From NCBI GenBank assembly GCA_902826095.1, contig CADEDN010000003.1:124001-188000 (forward strand): a DNA stretch of 64,000 nucleotides, read 5' to 3'. A program made the position numbers and the translations under genes. Below the pieces are notes generated by a model. The model saw only the letters and a list, made by a program, of their open reading frames with translations, made no database searches and was not told where the DNA came from. Each line of letters begins with the position of its first letter. Position 1 is the first letter of the stretch. Source of the stretch: an uncultured Alphaproteobacteria bacterium (lineage in GTDB: Bacteria; Pseudomonadota; Alphaproteobacteria; Caulobacterales; Parvularculaceae). This document shows positions 36,781 through 46,250 of the stretch, piece by piece.

Positions 36781-37197
36781 ATGGCGAAAGCTCCCGCAGC
36801 CGACAAAGCCGCAGCCGGCGCAGCCCGCGTCCGCCGGCGCGAAAGAAAAAACATCACGACGGGCGTCGTGCATGTGAACGCGTCTTTCAACAACACGATG
36901 GTCACCGTCTCGGACGAGCAGGGCAATACGGTGTCGTGGTCGTCGGCCGGCACGATGGGCTTTAAAGGATCGCGCAAGTCGACGCCCTATGCGGCGCAGC
37001 TCGCCGCCGAGGACGCCGCCAAGAAGGCGATGGAGCACGGCCTGAAAACGGTCAACGTCGAAGTCATGGGGCCCGGATCCGGCCGCGAAAGCGCGCTTCG
37101 CGCCCTGCAGTCGGTCGGCCTTACGGTGAACATGATCCGCGATGTGACGCCGATTCCTCATAATGGGTGCCGCCCGCGCAAACGCCGTCGCGTCTGA
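36781..37197 (+). CDS. rpsK: 30S ribosomal protein S11
   Basis: A 138-residue protein with [20 protein letters not shown] and the C-terminal [16 protein letters not shown]. It is part of the platform and contacts mRNA. The first 20 residues are Ala/Lys-rich and vary between species. It starts 15 bases after rpsM. Confidence 0.98.
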   Translation: MAKAPAADKAAAGAARVRRRERKNITTGVVHVNASFNNTMVTVSDEQGNTVSWSSAGTMGFKGSRKSTPYAAQLAAEDAAKKAMEHGLKTVNVEVMGPGSGRESALRALQSVGLTVNMIRDVTPIPHNGCRPRKRRRV

Positions 37198-37266
37198 CGA
37201 ATTTCATCGGTCGTCCATGGGGCGGCCTTTTTTAGCATTGCGGCCGAGGCCGCCGGAGCAAGACGA

Positions 37267-38280
37267 ATGGTCGTTGAAAAGAACTGGCAAGAACTCATCC
37301 GCCCGAGCAAACTTGAAGTGAGTGCGGGCGTTGACCCGCATCGCCGCGCAACATTGGTCGCCCAGCCGCTTGAACGCGGTTTCGGTCTGACGCTTGGCAA
37401 CTCGCTGCGCCGCATTCTGATGTCGTCGCTCCAGGGCGCCGCCGTCACGTCGATTCAGATCGACGGCGTCGTGCATGAGTTCTCGTCAATTCCCGGCGTC
37501 CGCGAAGACGTGACGGACATCGTCCTCAATGTGAAGCAGTTGGCGCTTCGCGGGCATGTCGACGGCCCCAAACGGCTTGTGCTCAAGAAGTCGACGCCGG
37601 GTCCTGTTACCGCCGGCGACATCGAGCCCAATTCGGCGGTCGACATTCTCGATCGCCATCAGGTGATCTGCCACCTCGACGAAGGGGCGTCGCTCCGCAT
37701 GGAGCTGACCGTGCAGTCCGGCAAAGGCTATGTGCCGGCCGACCGCAATCGCGCGGAAGACGCGCCGATCGGCCTTATTCCGGTCGACAGCCTCTATTCG
37801 CCTGTCAAGCGCGTCGCCTATCGCGTCGAAAACACCCGCGAAGGCCAGGTGCTCGATTATGATCGCCTGATCCTCGACGTTGAAACGAACGGGTCATTGT
37901 CGCCGGACGACGCGGTCGCTTATGCGGCGCGCATCCTGCAGGACCAATTGCAGATCTTCGTCAATTTCGACGAACCGAAGAAGGACCTCGGCGGGGGCCT
38001 CCGCGAAGAGCTTCCGTTCAATCCGGCGCTGCTCAAGAAAGTCGACGAGCTCGAGCTATCGGTGCGGTCAGCCAACTGCCTCAAGAACGACAACATCGTC
38101 TACATTGGCGATCTGATCCAGAAGACGGAAGCGGAAATGCTCCGCACGCCAAACTTCGGACGAAAGTCGCTGAACGAGATCAAGGAAGTTCTGGCGGCGC
38201 TCGGCCTTCACCTCGGCATGGACGTGCCGGACTGGCCGCCGGAAAACATCGAAGACCTCGCGAAAAAATACGAACAATAG
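37267..38280 (+). CDS. rpoA: DNA-directed RNA polymerase subunit alpha
   Basis: A 337-residue subunit. The N-terminal dimerisation domain has [20 protein letters not shown]. The C-terminal domain (about residues 250-325) has the DNA- and activator-binding helices [17 protein letters not shown] and [20 protein letters not shown]. It is read as complete. rpsD, which precedes rpoA in gammaproteobacteria, is absent, as is usual in alphaproteobacteria. Confidence 0.98.
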   Translation: MVVEKNWQELIRPSKLEVSAGVDPHRRATLVAQPLERGFGLTLGNSLRRILMSSLQGAAVTSIQIDGVVHEFSSIPGVREDVTDIVLNVKQLALRGHVDGPKRLVLKKSTPGPVTAGDIEPNSAVDILDRHQVICHLDEGASLRMELTVQSGKGYVPADRNRAEDAPIGLIPVDSLYSPVKRVAYRVENTREGQVLDYDRLILDVETNGSLSPDDAVAYAARILQDQLQIFVNFDEPKKDLGGGLREELPFNPALLKKVDELELSVRSANCLKNDNIVYIGDLIQKTEAEMLRTPNFGRKSLNEIKEVLAALGLHLGMDVPDWPPENIEDLAKKYEQ

Positions 38281-38334
38281 GAATTCGCGGCCGGCCGCAG
38301 CGACGCGCCCCGGCCCGCCAACGGAGAATGATCG

Positions 38335-38766
38335 ATGCGCCACGGTTTCGCTCTAAGAAAACTCAACCGCACGCATGAACACAGGAAGGCGATGTTCGCC
38401 AATATGGCGGCGGCGCTGATCAAGCATGAGCAGATCACGACAACCCTGCCGAAGGCGAAGGAATTGCGCCCGATCGTTGAAAAATACGTGACGATGGCGA
38501 AGAACGCCAAAAAAGATCCAAAGCGCGCCTTGAATCTGCGCCGCCTCGCGACGGGCCGGCTTCGCGACGAAACGCAGGCGAAGAAGCTCTTCGACACGAT
38601 CGGTCCGCGTTACCTTGATCGCAATGGCGGTTATATCCGCATCATGAAGGCCGGTTTCCGCCATGGCGACAATGCGCCGATGGCCGTGATCGAGTTCGTC
38701 GATCGCGATGAGGCGGCGAAGGGGCTGGATTCCGGCCCCGTGCAGTCGGACGACGGCGACGAATAG
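38335..38766 (+). CDS. rplQ: 50S ribosomal protein L17
   Basis: A 143-residue protein starting [20 protein letters not shown], with [19 protein letters not shown] and [20 protein letters not shown]. It is the last gene of the ribosomal block, followed by a strong terminator. The C-terminal acidic tail exceeds the core family by about 15 residues. Confidence 0.98.
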   Translation: MRHGFALRKLNRTHEHRKAMFANMAAALIKHEQITTTLPKAKELRPIVEKYVTMAKNAKKDPKRALNLRRLATGRLRDETQAKKLFDTIGPRYLDRNGGYIRIMKAGFRHGDNAPMAVIEFVDRDEAAKGLDSGPVQSDDGDE

Positions 38767-38793
38767 AATGCTCGCGAGAATTTCTGCGACTGA

Positions 38794-38824
38794 CCGGCGC
38801 CCGTGCGGCGCCGGTTTCGTTTTC
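38794..38824 (+). terminator. Intrinsic terminator after rplQ
   Basis: CCGGCGCC, loop CGTGC, GGCGCCGG, then TTTCGTTTTC: a perfect 8-bp stem and T-rich tail. It ends the 32-kb ribosomal cluster and lies against the stop of the converging nuclease gene. Confidence 0.9.
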
Positions 38825-39497
38825 AGCCGCCGGTGTAATAGCCCCGCGTGAAGCGGAGAAACTCCTCGGCCGCGCCGCTATCGATCATACTTTCGGAGAG
38901 ATCCGAACCATCGTCAAAATAGCAACGCGCGACGATCCGACGATAAGGATCGATATCGACGTGCTCGCAGGAGAGCGTCTTGCCATATACGAGCGTCGCC
39001 AGCATCGCCGTCGCCTCGTCAAAGCCTTCTTCATCGCGCTCCGGCGCATCGACGCCCCAGAGCCGAATGCGCGTCGGCAGGCCCTCAAGGTAGAACGTGT
39101 CGCCATCGACGACGCGCGCGATCTTTCCGGAATAGTCGAAAGCCAGAATGGCCTTGCGGCGAGGCGGCGCGTCGCTCGACGGGGTTGACGGATCGGTTGT
39201 TTCGGCTTTTCGGCTCGCGGCGACTTTCATCGCCGCTTCGATCGGCGGGGCGGCCGGCGCTGCGACCGCCAGCGCGGTTTTCGAAGTCTCGGCCGGCGGC
39301 TGATCAAGCGCGGCTAGAGGGGCGGGAAGTCCATCAAACGCCGCTTGATTGAAGAACCACCCAGCGCCGATCAGGCCGCCAAAAGCGATTCCAGCAAGCG
39401 TGAGCCGCCATTCGCCGAAGGTCAGCATCGACCGGCCGCGGCCCGCGAAAACGCGCCGCGCCGGCTTGAACTCCATGAAGCCGCCGTTTCTGCCCAT
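38823..39497 (-). CDS. Membrane-anchored SNase-like nuclease
   Basis: A 224-residue protein with one N-terminal membrane span at about residues 31-49, a Pro/Ala-rich linker, and a staphylococcal-nuclease OB-fold from about residue 120. The fold shows KIARVVDGDTFYLEGLPTRI and RLWGVDAPERDEEG, giving the conserved Asp, Arg and Glu, and DPYRRIVARCYFDDG, giving the second catalytic Arg. Expected activity is calcium-dependent phosphodiester cleavage; the anchor points to action in the periplasm. TGAGG sits before the ATG at 39497, although a start at residue 24 is possible. Confidence 0.85.
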   Translation of the reverse strand: MGRNGGFMEFKPARRVFAGRGRSMLTFGEWRLTLAGIAFGGLIGAGWFFNQAAFDGLPAPLAALDQPPAETSKTALAVAAPAAPPIEAAMKVAASRKAETTDPSTPSSDAPPRRKAILAFDYSGKIARVVDGDTFYLEGLPTRIRLWGVDAPERDEEGFDEATAMLATLVYGKTLSCEHVDIDPYRRIVARCYFDDGSDLSESMIDSGAAEEFLRFTRGYYTGG

Positions 39498-39654
39498 GGG
39501 CCTCAGCCTCGCGGCTCGGCCCTAAAATCGGCTTTTCAGCTTTGTTAGCATTGTGTCGATCCGGGAAAGGATGAGGCGAGCGCGGAGCGCGCCGCGGCCG
39601 ACAGCGAGGGCTAAAACGGCCCAATTTCCGCCCTTACGCGCTGGGAGCAGCAGA

Positions 39655-39677
39655 GGGCGGCCCGGATCAGGCCGCCC
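39655..39677 (-). terminator. Hairpin after the beta-helix gene
   Basis: GGGCGGCC and GGCCGCCC form an 8-bp stem three bases past the stop of the gene at 39680. The trailer on the minus strand is TCTGCTGCTC, poor in T, so termination strength is doubtful. The remainder of 39498-39679 has no gene. Confidence 0.4.
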
Positions 39678-39679
39678 GA

Positions 39680-40294
39680 TTATGGGGACTGATCAACGAG
39701 CGCTAGTCGGTCAACAATTTCGCCGGCTCGGATCAGGGCGCCCGGGGCGATGACCGCGTTGGCGCCAATCTTCGCGCCGTCGCCGACCAGGGACCCAAAT
39801 TTTTCGACGCCGGTATCAATCACGGCCCCTTCGAACATTATGCGGATCCGCCTGTCTTCCCGTTCATTACGATAATTCGCAAGCATGGCGCCAGCTTCGA
39901 TATTGGCGCCGGCGCCGATGATGCTGTCGCCGACAAAAGAAAGGTGGGCGATTTTCGCGCCAAGCAGCATGAACGCCGATTTCAGCTCGCAAGCGGGTCC
40001 GACAACGCAGTCTTCGTCAAGAAAGACGCCGCCGCGAAGATAAGCGGTCGACGCGACAAGGCAGCCGGCGCCGATAATCGCCGGCGCCTTGATGACCGCG
40101 CCTTCTTCAACGATTGCGCGGCGGTGAATTGCGACCCCGTCCTGCATGGAGTAGCCGGAGAGGCTGCCCATCGCCTTGCGGACAATTGATTCCGCGTTCG
40201 ACGTGATGAGCCATGGGGGCGTATCGAGCAGGGCTGCGAATGGCCCATCGGCCGCGGACGGGATCCAGAGGCGAAGATCGATCGGCGACGTCAA
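39680..40294 (-). CDS. Left-handed beta-helix (hexapeptide-repeat) protein, GlmU-C-terminus-like
   Basis: About 204 residues. From residue 60 on there are hexapeptide-type repeats (AIVEEGAVIKAPAIIGAGCL, GVFLDEDCVVGPACELKSA, VGDGAKIGANAVIAPGALI) like the acyltransferase or sugar-nucleotide transferase fold of GlmU-like proteins. A His/Asn pair (IAHLSFVGDSIIGAGANI, ANYRNE) corresponds to the active-site region of GlmU's acetyltransferase half. There is no N-terminal pyrophosphorylase domain. No ATG fits near the start. TTG at 40294, four bases after the preceding stop, is the best choice but uncertain; the frame stays open upstream inside the PH gene. Confidence 0.7.
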   Translation of the reverse strand: MTSPIDLRLWIPSAADGPFAALLDTPPWLITSNAESIVRKAMGSLSGYSMQDGVAIHRRAIVEEGAVIKAPAIIGAGCLVASTAYLRGGVFLDEDCVVGPACELKSAFMLLGAKIAHLSFVGDSIIGAGANIEAGAMLANYRNEREDRRIRIMFEGAVIDTGVEKFGSLVGDGAKIGANAVIAPGALIRAGEIVDRLALVDQSP

Positions 40295-40298
40295 ACGG

Positions 40299-40844
40299 CT
40301 AATCGTCGTCGCCGAGATTGTCTTCCCTGGTGTCCTTGCGCAGATCGGCCTTCGCCTGCTCAATGATGCGACGCACTTCGATCGGGCTGTCGATATTCGG
40401 CAGGGTGATGACCCCGACGCCGGTGCCGCGAAGGATGAGCGCTCCATAGCCGAACAACCGTCCCCAGACGGACTGCTGAAGCAAAATCTCTTCGATCTTG
40501 TTGAGGGAGACCTCCTGACTGTTTCGCGAGATCAGTCCCTTTTTGAAGACAAAGCGATAAGTGGTGACGACAATTTCTGTCGTCCAAAGGATGATCAGGT
40601 GGTTGATCAGTATGATCGCCCCGATGGCGAAGGCGGTCCAAACGAACCACCAACCGACCTGCAGCTCTTCGAACGGAACTTTCCGCTCGCCGATCGCACC
40701 GAGCTGCATCATCGAGTACATGACGAGAGGCGCAGCCCCGAGGGCGAACCAGAGCACCGGAAAGAAGCTAAAGGTCCAGTTGAAGTTCACCCGGTGGACG
40801 ATCCGTTCGCCCGGCGCCAGTGTCTTTTCGACATATCCCGCCAT
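40299..40844 (-). CDS. Bacterial PH-domain membrane protein (YdbS/DUF304-like)
   Basis: A 181-residue protein with two membrane helices at about residues 25-45 and 63-85, followed by a bPH2-type domain (WTTEIVVTTYRFVFKKGLIS, EVSLNKIEEILLQQSVWGRL, GYGALILRGTGVGVITLPNI). The family's role is unclear. The start at 40844 (MAGYVEKTLAPGER) is the family-typical one; the frame continues upstream without family resemblance. It is followed directly by the beta-helix gene on the same strand. It diverges from ettA over 186 bases, where a TATATATA element (40893-40900) lies. Confidence 0.8.
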   Translation of the reverse strand: MAGYVEKTLAPGERIVHRVNFNWTFSFFPVLWFALGAAPLVMYSMMQLGAIGERKVPFEELQVGWWFVWTAFAIGAIILINHLIILWTTEIVVTTYRFVFKKGLISRNSQEVSLNKIEEILLQQSVWGRLFGYGALILRGTGVGVITLPNIDSPIEVRRIIEQAKADLRKDTREDNLGDDD

Positions 40845-41030
40845 TTGTCCGCCCGATCCCTTTTCCCCGCGCTCAAACGCGCTTCCTGTCGCTATATATA
40901 GAGCGAACGGCGCCCCATGAAAGCCGCGACTGGCGTTGAAAGCCGGCCGAACGCGCGATAAGACCCGCGCCTGTTTCATCGAAGACACGACCGCAACCGA
41001 AAAGAGCGCCCCAAGAGGCGATAAGAGCGA

Positions 41031-42698
41031 ATGGCGAAATTCCAATATGTCTACTTCATGCAGGGCCTCGGCAAAGCCTACACGGGCGGCAAAAAGGTCT
41101 TGGAAAACATCCACTTGCAGTTTTATCCCGACGCCAAGATCGGGATTGTCGGCGTCAACGGCTCGGGCAAGTCGACCTTGCTGCGCATCATGGCCGGCGT
41201 CGACAGGGAGTTTCAGGGCGAAGCCTACCCGGCCGACGGCGCGAGCATCGGATTCCTGCCGCAAGAACCCCAGCTCAATCAGTCAAAGACGGTCTTTGAG
41301 AACGTCATGGAGGGCCTCGGCGCCATCAAGGAAAAGATCGACGCGTTCAATGCGGTCTCCGCACAGATGGCGGAAGATTATTCGGACGAGCTGATGGAGC
41401 AGATGTCCAAGCTGCAGGAGGAGATCGACGCTGCCGACGGGTGGGACATCGACAGCAAGATCGAAATGGCGATGGAAGCTCTGCGTTGCCCGCCGGGCGA
41501 CTGGAAAGTCGACAAGCTCTCCGGCGGTGAAAAGCGCCGAGTCGCGCTAGCCCGCCTGTTACTGTCGAAGCCTGACCTCCTGCTGCTCGACGAACCGACG
41601 AACCATCTCGACGCAGAGTCAGTCGCGTGGCTTGAAAACCACCTTCGCGATTACCCGGGCGCCGTCATCATCGTGACGCATGACCGCTATTTCCTCGACA
41701 ATGTGACGGGCTGGGTTCTCGAACTCGATCGCGGGCGCGGCATTCCGCATGAAGGGAATTATTCCTCATGGCTCGAAGCCAAGCGAAAACGCCTTGAGCA
41801 GGAGGATCGCGAAGAACAGAACCGCAAGAAAACGCTCGATCGCGAATCTGAATGGATCAGCCAAAGCCCAAAGGCGCGGCAGGCGAAATCGAAAGCGCGC
41901 ATCAGTTCCTATGAGGAGCTTCTCGCCAGAGCCGGCAAAGAGGAGATCAGCACGGCGCAGATCCAGATTCCCGCCGGACCGCGCCTTGGCGGCGTCGTCA
42001 TCGAGGCGGAGAATCTCAAGAAGGCCTATGGCGATAAATTGCTGATCGACGGATTGTCGTTCAAACTGCCGCCGGGCGGGATTGTCGGCGTCATCGGCCC
42101 GAACGGCGCCGGCAAGACGACTCTGTTCCGTATGCTGACCGGAACAGAGCAGCCGGATGATGGCGCGTTGCGTATCGGGGAGACCGTCAAGATCGGCTAT
42201 GTCGATCAGAGCCGGGACGATCTCGCGCCGACCAAAAACGTCTGGGAGGAGATCTCCGGCGGCCTTGACGTCATCAAACTCGGCAATCGCGAAATGCCAA
42301 GCAGGGCCTATGTCGGCTGGTTCAATTTCAAGGGCGGCGACCAGCAGAAAAAGGTCGGCAATCTCTCCGGCGGCGAACGCAACAGGGTTCATCTCGCCAA
42401 AATGCTGACCGAGGGGGCAAACCTTCTTCTGCTTGACGAGCCGACCAACGATCTCGACGTCGACACCTTGCGCGAGCTTGAGCGCGCGCTCGAAGATTTC
42501 GCCGGCTGCGCCGTCATCATCAGCCACGACCGCTGGTTTCTCGACCGCATCGCGACGCACATCCTCGCCTTCGAGGGCGACAGCCATGTCGAATGGTTCG
42601 AAGGAAATTTCGCCGCTTATGTCGAAGACAAGAAGCGCCGCCTCGGTCCGGATGCGGATATCCCGCACCGGATCAAGTACAAGAAGCTGACGCGGTAG
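41031..42698 (+). CDS. ettA: Energy-dependent translational throttle protein EttA (ABC-F)
   Basis: A 555-residue soluble ABC-F ATPase with two nucleotide-binding domains: Walker A GVNGSGKST near residue 41 and GPNGAGKTT near residue 352. Both have LSGGE signatures and LLDEPTN Walker B boxes. The linker between domains is rich in basic residues. EttA binds the E site of the ribosome and gates entry into elongation according to the ATP/ADP ratio. Length and the opening AKFQYVYFMQGLGKAY match EttA rather than other ABC-F members. Confidence 0.95.
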   Translation: MAKFQYVYFMQGLGKAYTGGKKVLENIHLQFYPDAKIGIVGVNGSGKSTLLRIMAGVDREFQGEAYPADGASIGFLPQEPQLNQSKTVFENVMEGLGAIKEKIDAFNAVSAQMAEDYSDELMEQMSKLQEEIDAADGWDIDSKIEMAMEALRCPPGDWKVDKLSGGEKRRVALARLLLSKPDLLLLDEPTNHLDAESVAWLENHLRDYPGAVIIVTHDRYFLDNVTGWVLELDRGRGIPHEGNYSSWLEAKRKRLEQEDREEQNRKKTLDRESEWISQSPKARQAKSKARISSYEELLARAGKEEISTAQIQIPAGPRLGGVVIEAENLKKAYGDKLLIDGLSFKLPPGGIVGVIGPNGAGKTTLFRMLTGTEQPDDGALRIGETVKIGYVDQSRDDLAPTKNVWEEISGGLDVIKLGNREMPSRAYVGWFNFKGGDQQKKVGNLSGGERNRVHLAKMLTEGANLLLLDEPTNDLDVDTLRELERALEDFAGCAVIISHDRWFLDRIATHILAFEGDSHVEWFEGNFAAYVEDKKRRLGPDADIPHRIKYKKLTR

Positions 42699-42701
42699 GG
42701 C

Positions 42702-42869
42702 ATGGACGCGCTCACCGCATTCGGTCTCTTTGCGGTGTCGCTGATGCTTGTCGCTTATGCGCTCGAAGAGCGAGCGCCGCGCTCCGCCGCTAGTCAAGGC
42801 GCCGGCTCACCAAGAATTCATGAATCCGGGCCGCGCCGGAAGCGCCCGTTTTTGGCGGGATTCAGCTAG
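42702..42869 (+). CDS. 55-residue small protein, conserved start with divergent tail
   Basis: The frame starts three bases after ettA: MDALTAFGLFAVSLMLVAYA, then LEERAP. These first 26 residues match, from memory, a widespread alphaproteobacterial small membrane protein of about 65 residues that continues with an aromatic second membrane segment. Here the sequence instead continues with SQGAGSPRIHESGPRRKRP and ends at residue 55. A terminator-like hairpin lies inside the tail (42827-42853). The gene is probably truncated or recombined; it may still encode a single-span peptide. Confidence 0.5.
   Translation: MDALTAFGLFAVSLMLVAYALEERAPRSAASQGAGSPRIHESGPRRKRPFLAGFS
42827..42853 (+). terminator. 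Terminator-like hairpin after ettA
   Basis: CGGG-CCG-CGC, loop CGGAA, GCG-CCCG with a 3-base bulge, then five T. It lies within the tail of the small frame at 42702-42869 and probably ends the ettA transcript. Confidence 0.45.
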
Positions 42870-42981
42870 GCGTCGCGCGGGTCAGTGAAATCTTAATTGA
42901 CGCGCTAACGAATTGTTTTTGCTTCGCTCGTTTCTTGCCGTCCGGATCGGGACAGAAGTCCCGCGATGATGGGAGAAATTC

Positions 42982-43503
42982 ATGAGCACACGGATGATGG
43001 TCACGGCGGGCGTTTGCGCGGCGGCGTTGATCGCTGGCGCAGGCTTTGCGATGTCAGGCGGCAAGAAAGCTGAAAAGGTCGCCGAAGCGGCGATCGTCGA
43101 GCAGCCGATTGTGGTCGCTGAGGCGGAGACGCCGAAGCTCGCGCCGCCCGTTGAGATCGCCGCGGCCCCGGCGCCCAAGCGCGATTGCCGGCAAGCAGCG
43201 ACGTCCGAAACCGGCTTTGATCCGGCGACGACGCCCTATCCTGTTCGCGAAGATGCCGGCAACAAACAGGTCCTGAAGGGCGCGGCGGTCGGCGCCGCCG
43301 TCGGCGCGGTCGGCGGCGAGCTGATCACCGATCGGGCTGGCATCGGCGCCGCGGTTGGCGCGGGCGCCGGCGCACTTGGCGGCCACGCGATCAAGAAGTC
43401 AAAGCAGAACAACGCGGACGAACGATACGACGCGCAAGTCGCCGCGTATCAGCAATCGAAGTCCGCTTATGACGCAGCGCTGCAGACCTGCCTCGCGGCG
43501 TAA
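42982..43503 (+). CDS. Glycine-zipper domain protein
   Basis: A 173-residue protein with a hydrophobic N-terminus (about residues 7-24, signal peptide or anchor), a Pro/Ala/Glu-rich linker, and a glycine-zipper segment at about residues 100-140 (VGAAVGAVGGELITDRAG, GIGAAVGAGAGALGGHAIKK), a pattern associated with membrane insertion or self-association in the envelope. Two cysteines at about 69 and 170 could pair. GGGAGAA lies before the ATG. Function unknown; related to YMGG-like lipoproteins. Confidence 0.72.
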   Translation: MSTRMMVTAGVCAAALIAGAGFAMSGGKKAEKVAEAAIVEQPIVVAEAETPKLAPPVEIAAAPAPKRDCRQAATSETGFDPATTPYPVREDAGNKQVLKGAAVGAAVGAVGGELITDRAGIGAAVGAGAGALGGHAIKKSKQNNADERYDAQVAAYQQSKSAYDAALQTCLAA

Positions 43504-43540
43504 GCCCCGATCGCGCACCATTAATGCCGGATTTTACGGA

Positions 43541-43562
43541 CCGCGCGCTGGCTGGCGCGCGG
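43541..43562. repeat. Perfect 8-bp inverted repeat after the glycine-zipper gene
   Basis: CCGCGCGC, loop TGGCTG, GCGCGCGG. No T run follows, so it may be a weak transcription barrier or an mRNA 3' stabiliser. Confidence 0.5.
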
Positions 43563-43646
43563 GCCGCGTTGCCTAGCGCGACCAAAGGCGATTGACGAGC
43601 GCTTGGGAATTCGCCGACGATCCGCCCCGAACCAATGAGGGGCCCC

Positions 43647-44912
43647 ATGAAATTCGCCGCCTATTTTCTCGCACTCGCAGCAACGCCGGCGCTCGCTGCG
43701 CCGACCTACATCACCGCCGCCCGGATGATTGATCCGGCTACGGGGAAAATCGTCGCAAACCCGGCGATTGTCGTCGACGAAGGGAGAGTTCTTTCGGTCG
43801 GGTCAAGCCTTACGATGAAGCCGCCCGCGGGCGCCGAGATGATCGATCTTGGGGACAAGACAATCCTGCCCGGCCTCATCGACATGCACACGCATCTTAT
43901 CGGCGATCCGACGCTTGGCGGCTATAATGGCTTTAGCGAGACGCGCGAGGCGGCGGCGATCTGGGGCGTTGTCAACGCGGAAAGGGCCTTGAAGGCGGGC
44001 TTCACGACGGTGCGCAATGTCGGCGCCGGCGATTTCGCGGACGTCGCTCTGCGCGACTCCATCAATTCAGGCATCGTCGCCGGACCGCGGATGTTCGTTT
44101 CGGGACCGTCGATCGGCATCATCGGCGGTCATTGCGCCGATCAAAATCTGCTTCCCAATGATTTTCACCTGCGCGGCGAAGGCGTCGCGACAGGCCCATG
44201 GGAAATGCGGGCGAAAGTGCGCAACAACATCAAATACGGCGCCGATCTCATCAAGACCTGCTCGACCGGCGGCGTCTTTTCGAAAGGCACCGTGCCCGGC
44301 GCGGAGCAGAACACGGTCGAGGAGATCGCGGCGATCGTCGCCGAGGCCCATCAGCGAGGGTTGAAAGTGGCGAGCCACGCGCACGGCAATCAGGGGATCA
44401 AGAACGCGATCAAGGCCGGCGTCGACACGATCGAGCATGCGAGTTACCTCGACAAGGATGCGATCAACATGGCGAAAGATCGCGGCGTCCACTTCGTCAT
44501 GGACATCTACAATACGGAATACACCCAGACCGAAGGCCGCAAGAACGGCGTCCTTGAAGAATCGCTTCGCAAGGACGCCGAGATCGCGGAAATCCAGCGT
44601 GAAAGTTTCCGCGCTGCGGTGAAAGCCGGGGCGAAAGTCATCTACGGCACGGACAGCGGCGTTTATCCGCACGGCGATAATGGCAAGCAATTTGTCTGGA
44701 TGGTGAAATACGGCATGACGCCCGCGCAGGCGATCCGATCCGCGACGACGCTTGCCGCCGAAGCGCTGGGCAAGGAAAAATCGCTTGGACGGATCAGCCC
44801 CGGATACGCGGCCGACATCATCGCCGTCGAAGGCGATCCGCTCGCCGATGTCGCCGTGCTTGAAACGGTCGGGTTCGTCATGAAGGACGGCGTCGTCTAC
44901 AAGAATGAGTAG
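43647..44912 (+). CDS. Secreted metal-dependent amidohydrolase (prolidase-like)
   Basis: A 421-residue protein with a signal peptide (FAAYFLALAATPALAAP). The amidohydrolase ligands are visible: HTH in PGLIDMHTHLIG, Lys in GADLIKTCSTGG (carboxylated bridge), His in ASHAHGNQ and IEHASYLD, and Asp in YGTDSGVYPHG. The family includes Xaa-Pro dipeptidases acting on N-acyl or dipeptide substrates; substrate unproven. The start at 43647 was chosen over the ATG four codons earlier because GAGGGG sits at the right distance and the signal peptide begins there. A DUF819 gene follows after 54 bases. Confidence 0.9.
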   Translation: MKFAAYFLALAATPALAAPTYITAARMIDPATGKIVANPAIVVDEGRVLSVGSSLTMKPPAGAEMIDLGDKTILPGLIDMHTHLIGDPTLGGYNGFSETREAAAIWGVVNAERALKAGFTTVRNVGAGDFADVALRDSINSGIVAGPRMFVSGPSIGIIGGHCADQNLLPNDFHLRGEGVATGPWEMRAKVRNNIKYGADLIKTCSTGGVFSKGTVPGAEQNTVEEIAAIVAEAHQRGLKVASHAHGNQGIKNAIKAGVDTIEHASYLDKDAINMAKDRGVHFVMDIYNTEYTQTEGRKNGVLEESLRKDAEIAEIQRESFRAAVKAGAKVIYGTDSGVYPHGDNGKQFVWMVKYGMTPAQAIRSATTLAAEALGKEKSLGRISPGYAADIIAVEGDPLADVAVLETVGFVMKDGVVYKNE

Positions 44913-44966
44913 GCGCGTCGACGAGACGCGACATTCCGACATCCTCGCAACTTAGAGTCTACGACG

Positions 44967-46217
44967 ATGGAAAACGCGCCGCTGATCGCCAATGACGCCG
45001 TGATTTTCGGGCTGCTGGCGCTCATTCTCGGATTGGTCTTCTGGACTTCGGAAATGACGTCGCCGGGTTGGAAGCGGTTCTATTCGATCTTCCCCGCCAT
45101 ATTGCTCTGTTACTTTCTGCCGTCGCTGCTGACGACTTTCGGGGTCGTCGACCCGGAAAAGTCACAACTCTATTTCGTCGCATCGCGATATCTTTTGCCG
45201 GCGGCGCTGGTGATCCTGACGGCCGTCGCGGATCTTCCGGCGACGTTGCGTCTTGGGCCTAAAGCGCTGATCATGTTCTTCACCGGGACGATCGGCGTCG
45301 TCATCGGCGGGCCAATCGCGCTCTTCATCGCCAAGCTGATCGCGCCCGATCTCGTCACCGGCGATGGTCCGGACGCCGTCTGGCGCGGCATGGCGACGAC
45401 CGCCGGAAGCTGGATCGGCGGTTCGGCGAACCAGACCGCGCTGAAGGAAATCTACGAGACCGGACCGACCGCGTTCTCGATCTGGGTCGCGGTCGACGTG
45501 ATCGTCGCCAATATCTGGATGGCTGTCGTACTCGCCTTCGCCGCCAATTCGGCGAAAATGGACAAATGGCTGAAGGCCGACTCGTCTTCGGTCGATGAGG
45601 TGCGGCGCGCGGCGCAAGCCTATGAGGCCGCTCATACGAAGAATCCGTCGCTCCGTGATTTGATGGTGATTTTGGCCTTCGCTTTCGGCGCGATGGGGGT
45701 GTCGCATTTCTTCGCGGATATTCTGACGCCGTACTTCAAGGAGAATTTTCCAGGCGCGGCGCAGTTCAGCCTGCATTCTAGCTTTTTCTGGATCGTCGTC
45801 GTCGCCACGATCATCGGCGTCAGCTTGAGTTTCACGCCGGTCAGAAAGCTGCAGGGCGCGGGCGCGACGAAGATCGGGTCGGTGTTGATCTATTTTCTGA
45901 TCGCGACCGTTGGGCTCAATATGAATGTCGCCGCGCTGTTCAAGACGCCGGCGTTCTTTCTGATCGGCGCTCTCTGGATGGCGATCCATGCGACCTTGAT
46001 GATCGGCGTCGCCAAACTGATCCGCGCGCCGGTGTTCTTCCTCGCCGTCGGCAGCCAGGCGAATATCGGCGGCGCCGCTTCGGCGCCGGTCGTGGCGGCG
46101 GCTTTTCATCCGTCGCTCGCGCCGGTCGGCGTTCTGCTCGCCGTCGTCGGTTACGTGGTCGGGACGTTTGGCGGCTGGCTAGCCGGCCAGATGATGCGCG
46201 TCATTGCCGGACAATGA
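44967..46217 (+). CDS. DUF819 family membrane protein
   Basis: A 416-residue protein with about ten to twelve membrane helices. The two diagnostic segments are GSWIGGSANQTALKEI in the first half and GSQANIGGAASAPVVAAAFH in the second half, an internally duplicated pattern of DUF819. The family resembles transporters with inverted repeats. The substrate is unknown; the neighbouring prolidase-like enzyme suggests an amino-acid or peptide link, which is only inference. Confidence 0.88.
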   Translation: MENAPLIANDAVIFGLLALILGLVFWTSEMTSPGWKRFYSIFPAILLCYFLPSLLTTFGVVDPEKSQLYFVASRYLLPAALVILTAVADLPATLRLGPKALIMFFTGTIGVVIGGPIALFIAKLIAPDLVTGDGPDAVWRGMATTAGSWIGGSANQTALKEIYETGPTAFSIWVAVDVIVANIWMAVVLAFAANSAKMDKWLKADSSSVDEVRRAAQAYEAAHTKNPSLRDLMVILAFAFGAMGVSHFFADILTPYFKENFPGAAQFSLHSSFFWIVVVATIIGVSLSFTPVRKLQGAGATKIGSVLIYFLIATVGLNMNVAALFKTPAFFLIGALWMAIHATLMIGVAKLIRAPVFFLAVGSQANIGGAASAPVVAAAFHPSLAPVGVLLAVVGYVVGTFGGWLAGQMMRVIAGQ

Positions 46218-46250
46218 GCCGACAGTGACCGATCCGGTGGAGAGCAAACG

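Noticed and set aside
40893..40900. TATATATA between the PH-domain gene and ettA
   Set aside because: Suggestive of a -10 region in both directions, but no -35 at a proper distance was found, so no promoter was called.
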